Shown here: one piece after another, positions 15,350 to 21,140 of the stretch
Layout of the letters: each line of letters opens with the position of its first letter
Numbering within the stretch: the stretch's first letter is position 1
Source of the DNA: Tectiglobus sp963922535
GTDB lineage: Bacteria > Pseudomonadota > Alphaproteobacteria > Rhizobiales > Hyphomicrobiaceae
Direction of reading: 5' to 3'
DNA: 21,140 bases
Assembly: GCA_963922535.1 (NCBI GenBank)
Contig: CAWUIN010000045.1
Coordinates: forward strand, 1 to 21,140
Program-made: the position numbers and the translations under genes
Notes under the pieces: generated by a model
The model's input: only the letters and a program-made list of their open reading frames with translations
What the model was told of the DNA's origin: nothing
The model's database searches: none

Positions 15350-18001
15350 ATGGAAATCTTTTTTCTCGTCGTCCTCATAGGATTTATGGCCGCGGCTCTG
15401 TCTTCCGGCTATCCTGTCGCCTTTGCTCTGCCAGGCTCGGCAATCCTCACCGTAATTCTTGCTGCAGCCAGTGGTTACGTTTTTGCCGGTAATGTGGATG
15501 CCTTTTTCGCCCATGGCGGCCCAACCGACTGGTTGAGCTCCGGAGTGACGAATTTCCGTGGCATCTACTGGGAGGCGGAACGCGATACCCTGATTGCAAT
15601 TCCTCTCTTTGTCTTCATGGGGATTATGCTGCAACGCTCCAAAATCGCCGAGGATCTGCTGGTGACGATGGCGCAGTTGTTTGGTCCGGTGCCCGGCGGC
15701 CTTGGTATTTCCGTGATCTTCGTCGGCGCACTGTTGGCCGCGACCACCGGCATCCTCGGCGCCACAGTTGTCGCAATGGGCCTTATCTCTCTACCCGCGA
15801 TGCTGCGCAACAATTATTCCCAATCGCTTGCAACAGGTGCCATTGCGGCATCCGGCACTCTTGGCCAGATCATTCCGCCTTCGATTGTGCTGATTATTCT
15901 GGCGGACCAGTTGGCAAGCGCGGTCGATCAGGCAGGTACTGCGCGCAAAGAACTTTATAAGGAAGCCACCGGCAGCATCACGATGCCGTCCGAGTTTAGC
16001 GTGATCTCAACCAGTGCCGGCGAGATGTTTCTGGGCGCGATCATCCCAGGTCTCATACTCGTTGCATTTTATATGATTTATATTCTGGTTGTCGGTATTT
16101 TCCGCCCTAAGATGGCACCTTCCGTACAGTTCGATGGCAAGATAGACGGTAAGTTTCTGGCCCGTGTCAGCTTAATCCTGCTGCCGCCGCTGGTATTGAT
16201 TTTCGCTGTTCTTGGCTCAATTATCACAGGAGTTGCAACGGTCAACCAGGCAGGCGCCATCGGCGCTGCCGGTGCGATCATCATGGCCGGCTATCGCCTG
16301 CGTGAAGGCCAGCCCATGGCCCTGGCGCCAGCCACTCTTGCGCTTGCGTCGCTGATCGGCATTTTAATTTTGACCAGCTCGTTCGACATCAACGCCAAGC
16401 GAATCGAATCATTTGGCGATTTTTTTGTGGTGCTGCTGGCTTTGATCGCTGTCGGCGGCTTTCTTACTGGCCTGATCTGGAGCGGCTGGCGAACTTACAA
16501 GACTGACGATACTTTAAAGGGTGTGATGGTGGAGACGGCGAAGACAACATCGCTGGTTTTCATCATTCTGCTTGGTGCTGCGATGTTGACCGCCGCATTC
16601 CGGGCGTTTGGCGGCGAGGAACTGGTCAGAGAATTTCTGACAAGCCTGCCTGGCGGTTTCTGGGGCCAGTTCATCATCATCATGATGGTGATGTTCGTTT
16701 TGGGCTTTTTCCTTGATTTCATTGAGATCGCCGTGGTTGTCGTCCCAATCGTGGCTCCTATTCTTCTGATGGATCCCGAGGCCAATGTGACCGCGGTTTG
16801 GCTTGGCGTCATGATCGGCGTTAATATGCAAACCTCCTTCTTAACGCCACCGTTTGGATTTGCACTGTTTTATCTGCGTGGTGTTGCACCGGCCGTTGTG
16901 CGCACTGTTGCAATGTACAAAGGTGTTATGCCGTTCATCGCGCTGCAGTTACTCGCGCTTGTTACCGTCGGAAACTTCCCTTTTCTGGTTAACTATCTAC
17001 CAAACCGCAATCTTTTGAGCTCCGAAACAGCCCCACCGCCGCGCAATCCGGCTCTGCAGCATTGCCTTGAGGCGTATAAATTCTCCGCATACGCTGAAGA
17101 TGAAACAGCATTACGCGCAGCCATTTCTGCTGCCCGGGGCCTTGATATCGGCTATCTGCCAAAGCGTGAAACGCGCAATTTGAAACGTGCTTTCGATGCT
17201 GCAGAAGAAGTCTTCGACGATATTGCAGCTGTACGCAAAGCGGAAGCGGCCCTGCAAGCAAAGTCTCAGTCTTATCGGCCATTGCATCACGAGGTCCGCG
17301 CCATTCAACGACGCGCACGCCGTGTGCAGGATCGCATCGAGGAGTTGAAAACCAAAAGGAGCCAGGCACGTGGCAATCAACAGCTCATCGCCAGTCTCGA
17401 TGCCAGGATTTCCAGGTTACAGCAGGAACAAAGTTCCATTAAGGCAACCATTCCTGCGAATTGGGAAGCTGAAAACAAGGAATTTGCTGCGCTTTTGAAA
17501 GCTGAAACGGATGCACGGCGCAAATATCGCCGCGCCGCCGATGCAGCCTATACTCCGATTATAACCATGCTCAAAACATTGCAGGCAACGCCCGCTTTTA
17601 TCGCCCTTGAGCAGGATATCAAAGGGCTCGGCGCCTTACTGGATGACAGCGATACAAAATCAGCAGCTGAAAAAGTCAACGCGCTCTATGCGGCAATACG
17701 CCAAGTAGAAGGCGCCGGTGATGTCCGCTCTGCAATCACCAAGCTGCGCCGTGAGTTCCGCCGCAAGACGGTCAACAAGGCAAATGCGCAGCAACACATC
17801 GACGAGGCAGTTGAAAAGTATGATGCACAATTAGTGTGGCGCGGGCAGGCTGCACAAAGCCTTCTGGATGGCCTTACGCAGTATGATGCGGCAATCCGCA
17901 CGACGATCGGTCTGCGACAGCAGCCGCGTCTGCCGCGGGAACCAGCGCTTTACGTTGCAGCTTGCAAGTCCGAACACCGGGATATTTCGTTGTATTTCTA
18001 G
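15350..18001 (+). CDS. dctM: TRAP transporter large permease (DctM) with a C-terminal coiled-coil-rich extension
   Basis: The large membrane subunit that carries the sodium-coupled transport path, 883 residues against about 425-450 in typical DctM. The membrane part covers residues 1-548 with the family landmarks IPLFVFMGIML (84-94), ATGAIAASGTLGQIIPPSIV (161-180), and LGVMIGVNMQTSFLTPPFGF (485-504). It is itself enlarged by a hydrophilic insert near 187-222 and an extra hydrophobic pair near 325-380. After a Pro-rich linker (561-567) comes a tail of about 320 residues, Ala/Arg/Glu/Lys-rich and helical, with heptad-like stretches near 610-725 and again at 770-850, ending DISLYF. No known domain is recognised in the tail. 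There is no internal stop or start that would split the gene, so it reads as one protein. Confidence 0.88.
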   Translation: MEIFFLVVLIGFMAAALSSGYPVAFALPGSAILTVILAAASGYVFAGNVDAFFAHGGPTDWLSSGVTNFRGIYWEAERDTLIAIPLFVFMGIMLQRSKIAEDLLVTMAQLFGPVPGGLGISVIFVGALLAATTGILGATVVAMGLISLPAMLRNNYSQSLATGAIAASGTLGQIIPPSIVLIILADQLASAVDQAGTARKELYKEATGSITMPSEFSVISTSAGEMFLGAIIPGLILVAFYMIYILVVGIFRPKMAPSVQFDGKIDGKFLARVSLILLPPLVLIFAVLGSIITGVATVNQAGAIGAAGAIIMAGYRLREGQPMALAPATLALASLIGILILTSSFDINAKRIESFGDFFVVLLALIAVGGFLTGLIWSGWRTYKTDDTLKGVMVETAKTTSLVFIILLGAAMLTAAFRAFGGEELVREFLTSLPGGFWGQFIIIMMVMFVLGFFLDFIEIAVVVVPIVAPILLMDPEANVTAVWLGVMIGVNMQTSFLTPPFGFALFYLRGVAPAVVRTVAMYKGVMPFIALQLLALVTVGNFPFLVNYLPNRNLLSSETAPPPRNPALQHCLEAYKFSAYAEDETALRAAISAARGLDIGYLPKRETRNLKRAFDAAEEVFDDIAAVRKAEAALQAKSQSYRPLHHEVRAIQRRARRVQDRIEELKTKRSQARGNQQLIASLDARISRLQQEQSSIKATIPANWEAENKEFAALLKAETDARRKYRRAADAAYTPIITMLKTLQATPAFIALEQDIKGLGALLDDSDTKSAAEKVNALYAAIRQVEGAGDVRSAITKLRREFRRKTVNKANAQQHIDEAVEKYDAQLVWRGQAAQSLLDGLTQYDAAIRTTIGLRQQPRLPREPALYVAACKSEHRDISLYF

Positions 18002-18099
18002 TTCGACACCTTAAATACGAATCTACAGCAAATAAGAAACATGACGATCATGACAGACGGGCTGTAATATTAAGATTTTGATCCATCTATCAATATCTC

Positions 18100-18969
18100 A
18101 TGAGGCCGGCCGTCGGTCAGCACACAATGATGGGTGAAAACAGCCACATGGTTATCATTGCCCCGCAGAGAAAAGAGCACGATGACGCGCTGCCGCTCTA
18201 CGGCAGCTTACTGTCCTCACGATTACTTCTGGGAACAGCCCAATACCCTTCGCCGGACATTCTCGGCCATGCCGTCAAAGCAGCAGGAGCCAGCGTGCTC
18301 ACCGTTTCGCTGCGCCGTGAGACGGCACGGGGGGGAACCGGACAGAATTTTTTTGACTTGATCCGCTCCTGGAACGTCAGGGTTCTGCCGAATACCGCCG
18401 GCTGTCGTACGCCCAGGGAGGCAATCACCACGGCGCAAATGGCACGTGAACTCTTCGAAACCGACTGGGTTAAGCTTGAAGTCATCGCCAATGATGATAC
18501 GTTGCAGCCGGATCTCTTCGGCCTTGTTGAAGCAGCCGGCGAACTGAACCGCCAAGGTTTCAAAGTTTTCCCTTATACAACAGAGGATCTGGGCGCTGCC
18601 GAACGGCTTCTGGCTGCAGGTTGTGAGGTTCTGATGCCATGGGGCGCCCCCATTGGCACCGGCCGCGGCTTAATGAACACTTACGGGTTACGCACACTTC
18701 GGGGATATTTTCCCGACATACCCCTGGTGATCGATGCTGGCATTGGCGCACCATCGCATGCCGCCAAGGCCATGGAGCTGGGCTACGATGCCGTGCTCCT
18801 GAACACTGCCGTCGCGAAAGCCCAGGATCCTGTGCAAATGGCCTCAGCATTTGCCGAAGCCGTAGCCGCGGGCCGGAAAGCCTATCTGGCTGGCCTGATG
18901 GAAGAAAGAGATATGGCCAGCCCATCAACGCCAGTGGCAGGCACGCCATTTTTCGATTTGCATGAATAG
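18100..18969 (+). CDS. thiG: Thiazole synthase ThiG
   Basis: ThiG joins deoxyxylulose 5-phosphate, dehydroglycine and ThiS-thiocarboxylate into the thiazole phosphate of thiamin. Using the 18100 start (289 residues) the enzyme core begins near residue 31 (LPLYGSLLSSRLLLGTAQYPS). The Schiff-base Lys125 is in DWVKLEVI, followed by PNTAGCRTPREA (97-108, before the Lys), MPWGAPIGTGRG (179-190) and IDAGIGAPSHAAKAMELGYDAVLLNTA (211-237), the phosphate-binding part. The start is uncertain: in-frame ATGs at 18127, 18130 and 18148 also precede the core, and the one at 18148 has GGTGA about 10 nt upstream. thiE overlaps its 3' end. No thiS or thiO is in the window and no TPP riboswitch is seen in the 98 nt after dctM. 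Confidence 0.93.
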   Translation: MRPAVGQHTMMGENSHMVIIAPQRKEHDDALPLYGSLLSSRLLLGTAQYPSPDILGHAVKAAGASVLTVSLRRETARGGTGQNFFDLIRSWNVRVLPNTAGCRTPREAITTAQMARELFETDWVKLEVIANDDTLQPDLFGLVEAAGELNRQGFKVFPYTTEDLGAAERLLAAGCEVLMPWGAPIGTGRGLMNTYGLRTLRGYFPDIPLVIDAGIGAPSHAAKAMELGYDAVLLNTAVAKAQDPVQMASAFAEAVAAGRKAYLAGLMEERDMASPSTPVAGTPFFDLHE

Positions 18970-19615
18970 GACGCATGACACAGTGACTATAAAGCAGGCC
19001 AGCAAGATTGGACTTGACGTGTTTTATCCAATCGTGCCCGATATCGACTGGCTCAGGCGTCTTGTGCCGCTTGGCGTGCGCACAATACAGTTACGCGCTA
19101 AGGACATGAACGTTGATCAGGTGCGCCGCCAGATCGGCGAGAGCCTGGAATTTTGTGCCAGGCATCGCTGCCAGCTGATTGTGAACGACTACTGGCGCCT
19201 TGCAATCGAAGCTGGCGCAGATTTTATCCATCTCGGTCAGGAAGACCTGGCCGCAGCCGATCTGGCAGCAATCCAATCTGCCAATTTAAAGCTCGGAATT
19301 TCAACGCATAGCGATGAGGAACTGCTAACGGCACTGGAAGCCAGACCGGATTACGTTGCCTTGGGGCCAATTTACGAGACCAAGCTCAAAGCGATGAAAT
19401 GGGCTCCGCAAGGTCTTGCCAAGATTGGCTTCTGGAAAGAAAGGATTGGCGACATGCCGCTTGTCGGAATTGCAGGCATCACCATTGCACGCGCGGACGG
19501 TGTGATAGAAGCAGGTGCGCAATCTGTTGCCGTCATTACGGATTTCCTTACCCATCCGGAGCCGGAAAAACGAATTGGTGAATGGATGGCCTGGGCCACA
19601 AAATATCGCGCTTGA
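18962..19615 (+). CDS. thiE: Thiamin phosphate synthase ThiE
   Basis: ThiE couples hydroxymethylpyrimidine diphosphate with thiazole phosphate to give thiamin phosphate. The TIM-barrel enzyme of 217 residues shows QLRAKD at 43-48, the ND pair at 75-76 in LIVNDYWRLAIEAGADFIHL, GQEDL at 92-96, GISTHSDEEL at 112-121, GPIYETK at 135-141 (the usual form is GPIFPTxTK) and GIAGI at 169-173 (usually GGI). The last two are variant, but the basic phosphate-handling Lys positions remain. The ATG at 18962 overlaps the last 8 nt of thiG; a GTG at 18983 is an alternative and would remove 7 residues that are not part of the fold. Co-transcribed with thiG. Confidence 0.9.
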   Translation: MNRTHDTVTIKQASKIGLDVFYPIVPDIDWLRRLVPLGVRTIQLRAKDMNVDQVRRQIGESLEFCARHRCQLIVNDYWRLAIEAGADFIHLGQEDLAAADLAAIQSANLKLGISTHSDEELLTALEARPDYVALGPIYETKLKAMKWAPQGLAKIGFWKERIGDMPLVGIAGITIARADGVIEAGAQSVAVITDFLTHPEPEKRIGEWMAWATKYRA

Positions 19616-19710
19616 ACACGACATATATCACGGTCTTGCATTCATCCGATGAGGATGTCAGAGCGTTATGATATAAAATTACACTAAATCGATGATAGAT
19701 GAGGAAAAAG

Positions 19711-20778
19711 ATGAACCAGCATACGTCGTTCAGCTCATTCGGCTCAGTACCTGAACATGCCGATGCTGATCATCCCAAGGTCGCCGTCGGCAAGGTTGGC
19801 GTACTTCTTATAAATCTCGGCACGCCGGATGGCACCGATTACTGGTCAATGCGGCGGTATCTGGCTGAGTTTCTGACCGACAGGCGTGTGATTGAATGGT
19901 CTCCCGTTTACTGGTATCCCATTCTTTATGGCATTGTTCTCAATAAGCGTCCGCAACGTGTCGGAAAAGCATACGAATCAATCTGGAATAACGAACTGGA
20001 TGAAAGCTTTCTGCGCACCTACACGCGCAGCCAGTCTGATAAGCTTGCTCAGCGTCTTAGCAATCTTGGTGATAATCTCATTGTCGATTGGGCCATGCGT
20101 TACGGCACCCCTTCAATCCCTGAGCGCTTGAGAGCATTGAAAGATACCGGCTGTGAGCGCATACTGTGGTTTCCGCTTTATCCCCAATATGCAGCGGCAA
20201 CGACCGCAACGGTCAATGATAAAGCCTTTGACACTTTAAAGAAAATGCGCTGGCAGCCAAGCGTGCGCACGGTGCCGCCTTACTATGACGATCCAATTTA
20301 CATCGAAGCACTTGCCAACTCGATCCAAACCCACCTAGCCGGGCTTGATTGGGAACCCGAAGTTGTGCTGGCCTCATATCACGGCATTCCGAAGAGTTAT
20401 TTTTTAGCAGGCGATCCCTACCATTGTCAGTGCCTGAAAACAACTCGCTTATTAAGAGAGCATATGGGCTGGGAGGCAAAGCGCCTCATGAGCACGTTCC
20501 AGAGCCGATTTGGCCCGGAAGAATGGCTCAAGCCCTATACAGATGAAACGGTGAAAAAACTCGCCGGCGATGGCATAAAACGTATCGCCATTTTTAACCC
20601 TGGTTTCGTATCCGATTGTCTTGAAACTCTGGAAGAGATTGCAGAAGAAGCCAAAGAGGAATTCATCGAAGCCGGAGGAGAAAACTTCACCCACATCCCG
20701 TGCCTGAATGATGGTGACCAGGGTATGAATGTCATCGAACACGTCGTACGCCGCGAATTGCGCGGCTGGGCGGAATAA
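19711..20778 (+). CDS. hemH: Ferrochelatase HemH
   Basis: Ferrochelatase inserts ferrous iron into protoporphyrin IX in the last step of haem synthesis, at the inner face of the membrane. The protein has 355 residues. Seen are LLINLGTPDG (32-41), FPLYPQYAAATTA (154-166), the catalytic His224 in ASYHGIPKSYFLAGDPYHCQC (split: ASYHGIP then SYFLAGDPYHCQC), and Glu305 in NPGFVSDCLETLEEI. Cys239 and Cys241 form the HCQC that many proteobacterial enzymes carry there. The ATG at 19711 is chosen over one at 19699 because GAGGAA (19701-19706) lies at the right distance only for the former; the first 25 residues are a non-conserved hydrophilic lead. It follows thiE after 95 nt, likely with its own promoter, and shows no clear terminator downstream. 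Confidence 0.94.
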   Translation: MNQHTSFSSFGSVPEHADADHPKVAVGKVGVLLINLGTPDGTDYWSMRRYLAEFLTDRRVIEWSPVYWYPILYGIVLNKRPQRVGKAYESIWNNELDESFLRTYTRSQSDKLAQRLSNLGDNLIVDWAMRYGTPSIPERLRALKDTGCERILWFPLYPQYAAATTATVNDKAFDTLKKMRWQPSVRTVPPYYDDPIYIEALANSIQTHLAGLDWEPEVVLASYHGIPKSYFLAGDPYHCQCLKTTRLLREHMGWEAKRLMSTFQSRFGPEEWLKPYTDETVKKLAGDGIKRIAIFNPGFVSDCLETLEEIAEEAKEEFIEAGGENFTHIPCLNDGDQGMNVIEHVVRRELRGWAE

Positions 20779-20846
20779 AAATTTGCCGATCTATGAGACT
20801 GTGAAAGCCCCCCACATCGCCGTGATTCTCAGGTATGATTCCGCCC

Positions 20847-20987
20847 ATGATGCAACGACACTATAAGACGGGTACGGCCCGCGACCAGATCAGCATGCTG
20901 CCGCCACGCATCGAGGATTACGTCTCGTACGTCTCGGAGAATGCGCCGGTAAGGGCGATTGATGGTATTGCCAACTTGTTTGCGTGA
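20847..20987 (+). pseudogene. N-terminal fragment of an IS1182-family transposase
   Basis: A 46-codon remnant: it reads MMQRHYKTGTARDQISMLPP, then RIEDYVS, then ENAPVRAID, before a stop. The wording LPP-x-LEDYV-x-(E)DNPVRAID is the typical start of IS1182-family transposases, which are over 400 residues long, so more than 85 percent is gone. A 9-bp tandem duplication (TACGTCTCG at 20919-20927 and 20928-20936) adds an extra YVS to the motif. The similarity ends near residue 40, where sequence of another origin seems to join. Confidence 0.75.
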
Positions 20988-21015
20988 AGCCGTCAAAGGG
21001 TTAATCGGACAGTCT

Positions 21016-21140
21016 TTAGGCAGTCATTTCGTGCGTGTAATCCGCCCAAAGCTGGAACGCATCAGCGCGAGCGGCATACTTCTCGACCCACCTGTTGAGC
21101 GTCGAATGATCAACGAAGACGCCGCGCTCGGCCATGATCT
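21016..21140 (-). pseudogene. Fragment of an IS6-family-like transposase, cut by the window edge
   Basis: On the minus strand the frame entering at the right edge reads IMAERGVFVDHSTLNRWVEK and YAARADAFQLWADYTHEMTA before TAA at 21016-21018. The part MAERGV-VDHSTLNRWV-KYA matches the start of IS6/IS26-type transposases, where (L/I)MAERG-x-VDH-x-T-(I/L)-x-RWV is diagnostic. The later part does not match the family and ends too early, so the gene is broken; the rest of its N-terminus lies outside the window. Confidence 0.7.

Noticed and set aside
18076..18100. TTGATCC upstream of thiG as an ECF sigma -35 box
   Set aside because: No CGTAT-like -10 at 16-18 nt; a chance hexamer.
18002..18147. 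TPP riboswitch before thiG
   Set aside because: None of the conserved core sequences were seen by eye in this short leader.
19643..19657. CATCC/GGATG hairpin between thiE and hemH as terminator
   Set aside because: Only a 5-bp stem and no T-run follows.

Overview
The window looks like a chromosomal segment of a moderately GC-rich alphaproteobacterium. The evidence is the rpoE-chrR pair, whose ChrR carries every known metal ligand and redox cysteine of the Rhodobacter sphaeroides protein at matching spacing, a TakP-like TRAP system, a DUF1045 protein, and the style of ThiG and ferrochelatase. No RNA gene and no CRISPR array was seen. Most genes are complete and of familiar families. The unusual content lies in the TRAP permeases, the rpoE leader, the intergenic tandem repeats and the right edge.

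Layout. 1-2110 (minus strand): a stress operon, rpoE-chrR-SDR, read from a well-formed ECF-type promoter at 2081-2109, with a 22-codon leader ORF between promoter and rpoE. 2394-3266 (plus): yghU, a glutathione-dependent disulfide-bond oxidoreductase. 3522-5069 (minus): yifB/comM AAA+ ATPase. 5588-7399 (plus): a CPA2 cation/proton antiporter with a TrkA-N domain. 7715-9163 (minus): an FAD-linked 2-hydroxyacid dehydrogenase. 9429-11857 (plus): a tight three-gene operon of a DUF1045 2H phosphoesterase, an RsmC-like methyltransferase and an RsuA-type pseudouridine synthase. 11967-12692 (plus): a short-form transaldolase. 12879-18001 (plus): a complete TRAP transporter with a Tat-exported binding protein, an intercistronic hairpin, an over-long DctQ and a DctM with a tail of about 320 residues rich in coiled coil. 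18100-19615 (plus): overlapping thiG-thiE. 19711-20778 (plus): hemH. 20779-21140: debris of two insertion sequences (IS1182-like on plus, IS6-like on minus), the latter running off the window.

How they work together. The left operon is a sigma-E/ChrR singlet-oxygen type response. ChrR holds the sigma factor inactive, and the SDR is probably one of the target genes, with more probably beyond the left edge. yghU and the antiporter fit general redox or electrophile defence but are not visibly co-regulated. The central operon looks like RNA modification. The TRAP system probably takes up a small 2-oxo or 2-hydroxy acid, and the FAD dehydrogenase could oxidise such acids, though no shared regulation is visible. 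thiG, thiE and hemH are cofactor genes.

Small tandem duplications occur in several intergenic gaps (units of 7, 7, 8, 13 and 15 bp) and a 9-bp one lies inside the IS1182 fragment, which suggests a genome prone to slipped-strand expansion outside genes.
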